8,404 nt of DNA from an uncultured Sutterella sp. Lineage in GTDB: Bacteria; Pseudomonadota; Gammaproteobacteria; Burkholderiales; Burkholderiaceae_F. Location: NCBI GenBank assembly GCA_902477615.1, contig CABSHY010000046.1, forward strand, positions 1 through 8,404, in the 5' to 3' direction. The position numbers were made by a program, and so were the translations under genes. The notes below the pieces were generated by a model, which saw only the letters and a program-made list of their open reading frames with translations, was not told the DNA's origin and made no database searches. Within the stretch, counting starts at the first letter, position 1; each line of letters begins with the position of its first letter. This document shows, one piece after another, positions 1-5,119 of this stretch.

Positions 1-316
1 GTTTGAAATCGATGCTAATTTGTTGTTTCCTAAGAAAACGATAACAAGTTAACAAACCGGGCGTATGTCCGTAGCAATCATCTTTGATGAACGCTTTAAT
101 CGTTGTAACAATAAAGTCATCAGTGTGAACAATGCCGTTACGATGATTTGGATCAGAGCTTTTCCATGAATAAAAACCGCTGACGCTCACTTCGAGTAAA
201 CGACAGGCTTTTACTAAAGGCAGATAACAATGACGCCCAATTTCAGAACATTCAAGACATTTGTTCAAGTAGGCGTACTTCTTTAGGGCTGTTTGGCGAA
301 GTACGCCGCTGCTTTT
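1..316 (-). CDS. IS3-family transposase OrfB, N-terminal part (runs off window)
   Basis: Translating the minus strand in the -1 frame relative to orfA gives an open frame from the A7 slip site to base 1 without a stop. It reads as the N-terminal region of OrfB: LVKACRLLEVSVSGFYSWK corresponds to the conserved 'LC..LGVS.SGYY.W' segment, and YGHTPGLLTCYRFLRK stands where the 'YG..RI...L' segment is expected. The catalytic DDE integrase-core residues lie farther downstream, outside the window. I saw no in-frame ATG before this region, which fits production as an OrfAB fusion by frameshifting. Whether the full transposase is intact cannot be judged here. Confidence 0.82.
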
Positions 317-543
317 TTTAAAAAAGCAATTTCAGCTTCACGTTCGCGAAGTAAACGACGTAAACGAGCGATTTCCTCTGTATCGGTCAATTCCTGAGTT
401 GGTAGATCTTGCTTAGCAGCACTCCACCAACCATGGACGGTTTTGGAGCTGATTCCCAAACTTTTTGCAACTTCAGTTTGGGGTTCGCCGCTACGAACTC
501 TTTCGATAACAGTTTGGCGAAATTCTGGTGAAAATTTTGTCAT
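283..543 (-). CDS. IS3-family transposase OrfA (helix-turn-helix DNA-binding protein)
   Basis: An 86-residue protein beginning MTKFSPEFRQTVIERV, the classic IS3 OrfA opening. A helix-turn-helix lies at about residues 20-42 (TEVAKSLGISSKTVHGWW). A leucine-zipper-like coiled coil follows at about residues 55-80 (EEIARLRRLLREREAEIAFLKK), used for multimerisation. The length is usual for IS3 OrfA. The start ATG at 543 has an AGAGGATC ribosome binding site a few bases upstream. The gene ends in a frame overlapping orfB, and the A7 tract under the two Lys codons (LKKA) is the expected slip point. OrfA binds the IS ends and, fused to OrfB, forms the active transposase. Confidence 0.92.
   Translation of the reverse strand: MTKFSPEFRQTVIERVRSGEPQTEVAKSLGISSKTVHGWWSAAKQDLPTQELTDTEEIARLRRLLREREAEIAFLKKAAAYFAKQP
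313..319 (-). promoter_or_regulatory. Programmed -1 frameshift site (A7) joining orfA to orfB
   Basis: On the minus strand the orfA codons TTA AAA AAA GCA contain the heptamer A AAA AAA, a canonical X XXY YYZ slippery site of IS3 elements. After a -1 slip the ribosome enters the orfB frame, which stays open to the window edge. A stimulatory structure was not identified. Confidence 0.8.
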
Positions 544-587
544 TTTGATCCTCTTGAGTCTTTATTTTAAAAAACTCAGAATCAAAA
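543..587 (-). promoter_or_regulatory. Inverted repeat in the orfA leader that can sequester its ribosome binding site
   Basis: Plus-strand TTTTGATCCTCTTGAGT (543-559) and ACTCAGAATCAAAA (574-587) are complementary apart from one mismatch and a three-base bulge. In the orfA transcript the segment next to the start, which holds AGAGGATC, would therefore pair with the upstream arm. In IS elements such structures usually prevent transposase translation from read-through transcripts that start outside the IS. The pairing is seen directly; the role is inferred. Confidence 0.55.
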
Positions 588-603
588 TTCCGAATCTACG
601 ACC

Positions 604-759
604 TTACTTCACTTGCCATTGTCCGTTCTTGTCCTTGTACCCCTTCGTTGTCGCGACAGAAAACGATGCAATCGCACCGAATTCGTACGTTTTCACTTGA
701 GGTTCAGAACCTAAACGACCCACCAGCATGACGCTGTTCATACTTTTCACGTTTGACAT
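604..759 (-). pseudogene. ssb: Single-stranded DNA-binding protein, 5' fragment truncated at IS3 junction
   Basis: The first 51 residues of an SSB: MNSVMLVGRLGSEPQVK is the conserved OB-fold opening, and FSVATTKGYKDKNGQWQVK is the next conserved strand region ('F.VAT...Y.D.NG.W'). Intact bacterial SSBs are about 140-180 residues, so most of the OB fold and the acidic C-terminal tail are missing. The frame ends in TAA at the IS3 junction. The start ATG at 759 was chosen because GGAGACAATC precedes it; the open frame extends to 807 but without the conserved sequence. SSB protects single-stranded DNA, and conjugative elements often carry their own. This remnant is unlikely to be functional. Confidence 0.82.
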
Positions 760-793
760 GATTGTCTCCATAAAAAAGGAGAAAACACGTCTA

Positions 794-827
794 CCCCACT
801 GGGGCAAAAGCGTTTTCCCCAGTGAGG
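794..827. repeat. Strong hairpin between the GNAT toxin gene and ssb
   Basis: CACTGGGG (797-804) and CCCCAGTG (817-824) are perfect complements. The pairing extends to 11 bp with one mismatch (794-804 with 817-827). Inside the loop AAAA and TTTT can pair again around a GCG tip, after a one-base bulge. It lies between the toxin stop and the ssb ribosome binding site. No T run follows directly on either strand, so it is not a typical intrinsic terminator. It may be a processing site, transcript stabiliser or protein target. Confidence 0.7.
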
Positions 828-844
828 ATGAAAATAAAATGAAG

Positions 845-1315
845 CTAAAGCATATCAGTGAAAGAGAACATTACTTTATTATCCTCAAGGTACTTAAAAC
901 CCTGAGACAAATAAAATTGAAGAGCTTTTTCATCTTTTGCTTCAGCTAAAAGACCAAATGGTCGAATATCGTTTTGAAAAGAACGTCTGAGCGCATCTTG
1001 GAGCAAGAATTTTCCATATCCTTGTCCGAGTACTGATACATCAATAGCTAATCGTCCCAACAAAAAAACAGGAATCCAACGATAACTTCCAAGTTTTCGT
1101 TTGGAAAATATCGGTTGGAGTAATGCTATATCGACACTATTTGCACTTAGAGTGTAGTAACCTAAAACTCGATCTTCGTCCGCTAATACAAAACAATGAC
1201 TCAGCAATCGCTTTTGATCTTGCATCGCATAACGGTGAAAATAGTCAGTTAATTCCTGACTGGAACTCTGAAAAGTTTGTCGATTGTGCTTTTTATCTAA
1301 TAGCTCAACCAACAT
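845..1315 (-). CDS. GNAT-family acetyltransferase toxin, TacT-like (type II toxin-antitoxin)
   Basis: A 156-residue GNAT protein, close to the usual TacT length. Seen: VLGYYTLSANSV (about residues 50-61); IPVFLLGRLAIDVSVLGQGYGKFLL (about 81-105), containing the acetyl-CoA pyrophosphate-binding loop Q/R-x-x-G-x-G as GQGYGK (97-102); and ALQFYLSQGF (131-140), where Tyr135 aligns with the catalytic tyrosine of TacT-type toxins. Members of this family acetylate the amino group of aminoacyl-tRNAs and block translation. The ATG at 1315 was chosen because AAGGA lies six bases upstream; a TTG two codons earlier is less likely. The gene overlaps the antitoxin stop by 11 bases, implying translational coupling. 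Target tRNA cannot be read from sequence. Confidence 0.88.
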   Translation of the reverse strand: MLVELLDKKHNRQTFQSSSQELTDYFHRYAMQDQKRLLSHCFVLADEDRVLGYYTLSANSVDIALLQPIFSKRKLGSYRWIPVFLLGRLAIDVSVLGQGYGKFLLQDALRRSFQNDIRPFGLLAEAKDEKALQFYLSQGFKYLEDNKVMFSFTDML

Positions 1316-1634
1316 GATCAATCCTTATATTGTGTTCTTTTGCGAACTTCTCATACTCAGATTGGTGCTTGGCATAAGCTTCTCCGAACCCCGTTGGATT
1401 TTCAAGGTAAGACAAGAAACGCTTGCGTCCCTCTTCAGCAAGTTGAATTTCAGGTAAAGTGGCTGCCCTTAAAGCAACTGGATTGGTATGCAAAGGCAAA
1501 GCCCCAGTCAACACTGATTGCTTCAAAAACATTCGAATCGCATCGGCTGTGGTTAAACCAATTTGTTCATATAAGGCATCTACTTGACTCTTCAGTTCAG
1601 AGTCAATTCTTAAATTCATTTGCACGGTTGCCAT
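1305..1634 (-). CDS. RelB/DinJ-family ribbon-helix-helix antitoxin
   Basis: A 109-residue protein. The N-terminal ribbon-helix-helix (MATVQMNLRIDSELK, then GLTTADAIRMFLKQ) matches the RelB/DinJ antitoxin pattern, including the 'ALP' turn after helix 2 (about residue 50). The C-terminal half (LPEIQLAEEGRKRF onward) is charged and longer than in DinJ, as expected for a toxin-wrapping tail. The RHH dimer should bind operator DNA and repress the operon. The start at 1634 was chosen because GGAG sits six bases upstream, the same spacing as in ssb and the gene at 3382; ATGs at 1637 and 1646 are alternatives. Its partner is a GNAT toxin rather than the RelE/YafQ-type RNase usual for DinJ; GNAT toxins more often pair with DUF1778 antitoxins. 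Confidence 0.85.
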   Translation of the reverse strand: MATVQMNLRIDSELKSQVDALYEQIGLTTADAIRMFLKQSVLTGALPLHTNPVALRAATLPEIQLAEEGRKRFLSYLENPTGFGEAYAKHQSEYEKFAKEHNIRIDHVG

Positions 1635-1659
1635 CATTATCTCCATAAACTTCCCTTAT

Positions 1660-1710
1660 ATCTTACACCATTTAATAGCGTTTAATAGCAATTAATAGCG
1701 TTTGATATTA
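1660..1710 (-). promoter_or_regulatory. Toxin-antitoxin promoter/operator with four 10-bp tandem repeats
   Basis: Positions 1671-1710 are four 10-bp units in exact register: TTTAATAGCG, TTTAATAGCA, ATTAATAGCG and a degenerate TTTGATATTA. They sit 36 bases upstream of the antitoxin start. A -10-like TAAGAT lies at 1665-1660 on the minus strand, which puts the repeats over the -35 region. Ribbon-helix-helix antitoxins typically bind short tandem sites about one helical turn apart, so this is the likely autoregulatory operator. Repeats are seen; the operator role is inferred, and the -35 hexamer is not well defined. Confidence 0.65.
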
Positions 1711-1752
1711 TTGTGAGTTGTTTATTTGAAAGACAAACAATAGGCTTGATCT

Positions 1753-1776
1753 AAAAAAGGATAAAACGCCCCGTTT
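1753..1776 (-). terminator. Possible weak terminator after the CobS-like gene
   Basis: On the minus strand AAACG-GGG-CGTTT (1776-1764) is followed five bases later by a run of six T (1758-1753). The stem is short and A/T-rich at its base, so termination would be inefficient at best. The gap 1711-1908 otherwise holds no convincing gene or site. Confidence 0.25.
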
Positions 1777-1908
1777 AGGACAAAAACCTCAATGCCGAAA
1801 AATAAAGTAATTGCATTAAACAGAATCGTTAGATACGCCTTGGAAGCGATTACTTCATCGTTTATTGGCTTTCTTGTCCCAAGCATCACCAAAACACAAT
1901 CGTGCGAT

Positions 1909-2844
1909 TTACTCGATCGACTCGCGTTCTACGCCGTTACAGCGATTTAGCAGTGCTTGTTCTAACGCATAGCGAAGTGCATTTTCAGCCCCGAAAAAAT
2001 CCAGACTGAGTTGCGCCCAACGCACAAGCGTTCGAGTGGACATGGTGACAGAGAGCGTCCCCGGCATACCGTCCGTACCCGTAAAGGCAGTGCGAATGTC
2101 GTTGGCCATCTTCACCATTAATTTATGAATATCACTTCCCAAACCCGGAGCCAATCGCGAAAGAATGTTTTCTTCGATCTCAGCTGTAGGATACGTCACC
2201 TCGATGGTACGGTATCTGTCCATCGCGGCGAGATTTTGGGTTTGAACACCTTGATAAAGGCCTGTGGTATCGCCCGCTCCAGCACTGTTGGCGGTGCAAA
2301 TCACTCGGAAATTCGGGTGAGGTTCAATGACCTCATTACCGTTTTCCGCAATGACAAGGGGGCGACCTTCCAACACGTCATTGAGTCCCGCCAATTCTGA
2401 CGGATCAAACATGTCGATTTCGTTTAATAAAAGGATGTAACCCTTCTTCATCGCCATTGCCAATGGGCCATCGCGAAACGTCATCGAGGGCGTTTCACCC
2501 GCCTTTTGGCACGCAAGGACAAATTGACCGCGAAGCTCTTGAAACTCCATTGCTCCATTACAGGTAACGGAGACAACAGGCCAATTTAATCTCCCCGCCA
2601 CTTCCAAAACGGCACTTGTTTTCCCACAGCCTGTCGGCCCTGTGATCCAAAGTGCGTCCCCGTGAGGACGAAGCAAAAACGCAAGAAGGTTACGAACCAC
2701 GTCTTTTCTAAAGACGTAGTGCGGATTCATGGTAGGAACTAATCTAGCCAAAGCTTCGCTTTTTGGCATCACAGGAACTTGCATTGCCCCGTCAATACCG
2801 AACAAGTCTTTGACCGATTTCATTTCTAGATTTGGTGTTTGCAT
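1909..2844 (-). CDS. CobS/MoxR-like AAA+ ATPase
   Basis: A 311-residue AAA+ ATPase of the MoxR/CobS/NorQ class. With the start at 2844, Walker A is GPTGCGKT (69-76), Walker B is ILLLNEIDMF (about 137-146), sensor 1 is ICTANS (about 182-187), an arginine-finger-like MDRYR lies at about 208-212, and a sensor-2 helix STRTLVRWA at about 269-277. Such proteins remodel partner proteins with ATP, usually with a von Willebrand-domain partner. None is seen here. CobS-like ATPases recur in large conjugative elements; in the SXT/R391 and IncA/C families one lies close to ssb, as here. A true role in cobalamin biosynthesis is not implied. The frame is open to 2943; 2844 was chosen because AGGT precedes it and upstream residues look non-coding, but ATG at 2823 is possible. 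Confidence 0.82.
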   Translation of the reverse strand: MQTPNLEMKSVKDLFGIDGAMQVPVMPKSEALARLVPTMNPHYVFRKDVVRNLLAFLLRPHGDALWITGPTGCGKTSAVLEVAGRLNWPVVSVTCNGAMEFQELRGQFVLACQKAGETPSMTFRDGPLAMAMKKGYILLLNEIDMFDPSELAGLNDVLEGRPLVIAENGNEVIEPHPNFRVICTANSAGAGDTTGLYQGVQTQNLAAMDRYRTIEVTYPTAEIEENILSRLAPGLGSDIHKLMVKMANDIRTAFTGTDGMPGTLSVTMSTRTLVRWAQLSLDFFGAENALRYALEQALLNRCNGVERESIE

Positions 2845-2887
2845 GATGTGACCTACGAAAAAACGCATCAGGACACAAAATGCCCCT

Positions 2888-2907
2888 TCGGGAACTTGTG
2901 CTCCCGA
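2888..2907 (-). promoter_or_regulatory. Hairpin in the leader of the CobS-like gene
   Basis: TCGGGA (2888-2893) and TCCCGA (2902-2907) form a perfect 6-bp G/C-rich stem with an 8-base loop, about 44 bases upstream of the start codon in the transcript. It does not cover the ribosome binding site. It could be an operator or a leader structure; nothing decides between these. Confidence 0.4.
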
Positions 2908-3076
2908 GCGGGTTAAATACGAAAGAGAAACTGCAACGGCCAAAGGTCAAACCCCTGGAGCCGTGCACTTCTTTTCTTTGAAAGAGAAAAAACATCTTTT
3001 CACAATGCTTGTCGCATCGAGAAAAGACCCCGAATCCGAGACAACTCGTCATCAAGTCATAAAATCGAAAACCCTT

Positions 3077-3105
3077 CTTATAAAACGCTGGGTGGGCGTT
3101 ACTAA
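3077..3105 (-). promoter_or_regulatory. Candidate promoter for the CobS-like gene
   Basis: On the minus strand TTAGTA (3105-3100) and TATAAG (3082-3077) are separated by 17 bases. The -10 matches the sigma-70 consensus at five of six positions, the -35 only at three. Transcription from here would give a leader of about 230 bases before the 2844 start. Confidence 0.3.
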
Positions 3106-3109
3106 CTCA

Positions 3110-3260
3110 TCTTATCTGCGCTGAGAGGGCGCATTGCCAGATATTGATACCTTACGGTACTAGGACATCTGATCCTACCTCTTGTTTAGCGTGAGAACGA
3201 GGATTCACGTGTGTTCTAACCGAACACGAAATCTTTTCTGACACATGGGTTCAGATAAGA
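3110..3260 (+). promoter_or_regulatory. Hairpin cluster in the divergent intergenic region
   Basis: The gap 2845-3381 has no convincing gene. Within it are consecutive inverted repeats: TGCGC/GCGCA (3117-3121 with 3129-3133), TACC/GGTA (3148-3151 with 3156-3159), TAGGA/TCCTA (3161-3165 with 3173-3177), GTGTTC/GAACAC (3211-3216 with 3222-3227), and TCTTTTCTGA/TCAGATAAGA (3232-3241 with 3251-3260, one mismatch, 9-base loop). The segment CAGATAAGA (3252-3260) is also a perfect 9-base complement of TCTTATCTG (3110-3118), so two structures compete. TATAAA at 3265-3270 could be a -10 for the gene at 3382, but no good -35 was found. Leader RNA, small RNA, operator array or transfer origin are all possible. 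Confidence 0.5.
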
Positions 3261-3381
3261 GGACTATAAAACACAGCTTCAGCGCAGCACGTCTGTAATT
3301 TCGTAAAAAGTCCTGCTTTAGCCCAAGAGCCAACAAGGGGTGACTTTATTGTTTTCGTATTCTTTTTCTACGGAGACAACC

Positions 3382-4169
3382 ATGTCAGAGACCGAACCCC
3401 TACGTCATATCGTTGGTAAGGCTGAACTCAAGTCAGCCGAAATCACCGAAATCAAGCGCAATCGCTCCGATGACTATAGTCAATACTATGAAGCAATCAG
3501 CATTGACTTGAACACGCAGTACGCTCAACGCGTTTTAGAAAAACGCTATGAAGGAATGAACTTTTCCCTTCAACGATTGCATATTGCTTGGGGCATTGCT
3601 CGCTATAACGACTATGCTAAAACCCATAAGGCCAAGCTTAATGCGATGTTGATGAACTTCGAAGCGATCTTGAAAAAAGTCTTCACCACCTCAACTCTGC
3701 CATTGGCTCGAACCCCAACGAAAAACGCTTCGGTGTCATTACTAAACCCCACACCTACCAACCGCTTCTTAAAAGCTATATGTCTTGGCAATTCTTAGAG
3801 CTCATTGTGATTTTTGATGAATTGATGCAAAAAATCGACTCGGCCACCCTTCGTGGCATCATCAGCGATGAAGATCACCAAAAACTTCACACAGAATGGA
3901 CAAGTCGCTTCACGCAACTATTCTTTAAGGTCAGAGACCTACGACTCGAAGTGTGGCGTTACGTGACCACTCTACGTCAGGAAGAACGCAAGACCCAAGA
4001 ACAACAAAACCCAAATAAGAAAAGAAAAGTGGATTCCCTAACAAGGAAAGAGGAAAAGTCCCAAGACGTGAGCCACACCGAAACCGAAACCAAAACTGAA
4101 CCAGAGAGCGAACCTAATAAAACAGAAGAATCCCCATTAGAAGACACTTCCAAAGAAGAAAACGCTTAA
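3382..4169 (+). pseudogene. TIGR03761/PFL_4669-like conjugative-element protein, frameshifted
   Basis: Two overlapping frames (3382-3798 and 3780-4169) join into one protein of about 262 residues if one base is restored at the A6 run 3673-3678. After the shift the -1 frame is open through LHHLNSAIGSNPNEKRFGV and YQPLLKSYMSWQFLELI into the second piece. LNTQYAQRVL resembles the 'LHTRHAQRL' motif, and MSWQFLELIVIFDELMQK the 'Y.GAYLLADYD.LVR' segment, of the ICE-associated TIGR03761 family. I recall this as PF08900/DUF1845, which includes the IncC activator AcaB. Similarity was judged by eye. The C-terminal 50 or so residues are a charged low-complexity tail rich in E, K and T. The start at 3382 has GGAGACAACC just upstream; the in-frame ATG at 3340 lacks this. 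It lies alone before a terminator. Confidence 0.65.
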
Positions 4170-4194
4170 CCGTGAGTTGCTTCTTCTCTGAAAT

Positions 4195-4220
4195 AAGCTC
4201 GGCGAAAATCCGAGCTTTTT
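4195..4220 (+). terminator. Intrinsic terminator after the TIGR03761-like gene
   Basis: AAGCTCGG (4195-4202) and CCGAGCTT (4210-4217) form a perfect 8-bp stem with the loop CGAAAAT, running into a five-T tract. It lies 26 bases after the stop codon at 4169 and insulates the downstream lipoprotein gene. Confidence 0.9.
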
Positions 4221-4291
4221 GTTGCGTTGAAACAACAAAAATAGACAAAAATGACGCTCCTCGTTAGACCCTTTCGATGGCAGTTAAATAT

Positions 4292-4318
4292 TTGATATTT
4301 ATAGTTATTTAGTATGTT
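4292..4318 (+). promoter_or_regulatory. Weak candidate promoter for the lipoprotein gene
   Basis: TTGATA (4292-4297) and TATGTT (4313-4318) lie 15 bases apart in an A/T-rich stretch about 50 bases before the lipoprotein start. Spacing is short and the -10 is poor. A promoter is expected here because a terminator precedes it, but the exact hexamers are uncertain. Confidence 0.25.
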
Positions 4319-4368
4319 TCTTGTCACCAATTTCACTAAAATAATTTAAAAATTTTGCCGAGGTAATT

Positions 4369-4650
4369 ATGAAAACAGTACACAAAGTTCTTCTTTCTTT
4401 AAGTGTTATCGCGATGTTAGGTGGTTGTGCCACGCGTTTAGCTACGCACGAAATTCCTTATGACACGAACCAAAGTCGTGCGGGCAATATCGCGGGCATT
4501 ATGCACATTGGGCATATTCCTGACACCGAAGTCGCCGCTGGCTTTGATGAAAACGGCAGTCTCGTTTGGGATAGCGTTTCCAATGTCGCCAAACTCAATG
4601 TACCAAAGGTGGGTATGGGCGGTTTGCGAGGTTGGGACTCCATCGGTGTT
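4369..4650 (+). pseudogene. Lipoprotein gene, 5' part, interrupted by IS66
   Basis: The first 94 codons of a lipoprotein. MKTVHKVLLSLSVIAMLGGC is a signal peptide with two lysines in the n-region, a hydrophobic core and the lipobox LGGC; Cys20 would be lipidated and the protein anchored in the outer or inner membrane. GAGGT lies four bases before ATG. After codon 94 the IS66 element begins; translation would continue nine codons into IS sequence and stop at 4675-4677. The original continuation is at 7916 in the same frame: ...WDSIGV joins GVGFALLNSLV. I do not recognise the family; its position in a conjugative element suggests an envelope protein of the transfer apparatus or entry exclusion, which is only inference. 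Confidence 0.82.
4643..4650. repeat. Target site duplication of IS66, left copy
   Basis: TCGGTGTT directly precedes the left IS end and is repeated exactly at 7908-7915 after the right end. Eight base pairs is the duplication length characteristic of the IS66 family. Confidence 0.95.
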
Positions 4651-4668
4651 GTAACCTCCCTATCGTCA
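4651..4668 (+). repeat. IS66 left terminal inverted repeat
   Basis: GTAACCTCCCTATCGTCA matches the right end (7890-7907, minus strand) with two mismatches. It begins directly after the left target duplication. Confidence 0.93.
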
Positions 4669-4690
4669 CCGCTTTAAAAATTTAATTTCA

Positions 4691-4731
4691 ATCAGAATAG
4701 CTCCACAGTCAATCAAAAGGAGCATTCTGAT
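4691..4731 (+). promoter_or_regulatory. Inverted repeat burying the tnpA ribosome binding site and start codon
   Basis: ATCAGAATAGCTCC (4691-4704) and GGAGCATTCTGAT (4719-4731) are complementary over 13 bp with a single bulged A at 4699 and a 14-base loop. The 3' arm contains the GGAG of the AAGGAG ribosome binding site (4717-4722) and the first two bases of the tnpA ATG (4730). A transcript that includes both arms would therefore hide the initiation site. Pairing is seen; its role in silencing read-through transcripts is inferred from other IS families. Confidence 0.7.
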
Positions 4732-5119
4732 GAGAAAATTAAACAGCATTGATTGGGAGGGAGCTTATCAAGCTTATTGCAGTTCCGGACTTGGAATACG
4801 TACCTTCATAGCACAAGAGATGCATCAATATTGCTATGGAGTAAAACTCCCCTGTAAAAGCTCGGTTTCTCGATATTTCTCAAAAATCAAACAACAACTC
4901 CAGAACGCAAACCGCGATGCCTGCGCAGAAATTGTTGGTGTACATCATTTTGATGATCAACAGTGGCAAACTATTGTAGAGAGCGTACAAAATCCACCAC
5001 GTACAGAGTCAGATCAGGATCATGTGGTCAAAGTTTTTGTTAATGGGGTTAGCGTTAGCGTCACTGTGAGACATCCCCACATCTTTATCGCTAACTTGAT
5101 CAAACAGGTGAAAAGATGA
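4730..5119 (+). CDS. tnpA: IS66-family accessory protein TnpA
   Basis: A 129-residue protein in the first position of the IS66 gene set. The N-terminal half (about residues 8-55, including IDWEGAYQAYCSSGLGIRTF and KSSVSRYFSKIKQQL) looks helical and could be a DNA-binding helix-turn-helix, the expected role of TnpA. The C-terminal part (about residues 98-129, VVKVFVNGVSVSV) reads like the short beta segment found at the end of many IS66 TnpA proteins. It is divergent and identified mainly by position and length. AAGGAG precedes the ATG. Its stop overlaps the tnpB start as ATGA, so tnpB is probably translated by coupling. Confidence 0.75.
   Translation: MRKLNSIDWEGAYQAYCSSGLGIRTFIAQEMHQYCYGVKLPCKSSVSRYFSKIKQQLQNANRDACAEIVGVHHFDDQQWQTIVESVQNPPRTESDQDHVVKVFVNGVSVSVTVRHPHIFIANLIKQVKR

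Larger units (their letters stand above)
1..603 (-). mobile_element. IS3-family insertion sequence, partial (transposase 5' end only in window)
   Basis: An orfA/orfB pair in overlapping -1 frames, read leftward, is the standard IS3-family layout. Only the 5' end of the element is present; the rest of orfB and the other terminus lie beyond position 1. The outer boundary must fall between the orfA leader (about 590) and the point where the ssb reading frame ends (604-606). I could not fix it to the base because the partner inverted repeat and target duplication are outside the window. The element reads in the same direction as the truncated ssb gene it adjoins, so it probably inserted into ssb and removed or displaced its 3' part. 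Confidence 0.85.

Noticed and set aside
443..700. Plus-strand frame across the IS3/ssb junction
   Set aside because: Antisense to orfA and ssb, with no ribosome binding site or domain features; a shadow of the minus-strand genes.
1718..1740. TTGTTT/AAACAA inverted repeat upstream of the toxin-antitoxin repeats
   Set aside because: A six-base A/T-rich stem with an 11-base loop in A/T-rich DNA is expected by chance.
1792..1950. Possible 52-codon plus-strand frame in the gap before the CobS-like gene
   Set aside because: Poorly placed ribosome binding site, overlaps the 3' end of the CobS-like gene antisense, and has no recognisable features.
2792..3055. Minus-strand 87-codon frame overlapping the CobS-like gene start
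   Set aside because: Cysteine- and arginine-rich composition without domain features; it is an out-of-frame reading of the leader and gene start.
3340..3381. Earlier ATG at 3340 as the start of the TIGR03761-like gene
   Set aside because: The 14 extra residues look like translated leader, and the ATG at 3382 has a strong GGAG at proper spacing shared with two other genes.
4015..4035. KKRKV motif in the C-terminal tail of the TIGR03761-like protein, resembling a eukaryotic nuclear localisation signal
   Set aside because: It lies in a low-complexity lysine/glutamate-rich tail where such a match is easily due to chance, and nothing else suggests a protein acting in a eukaryotic host.
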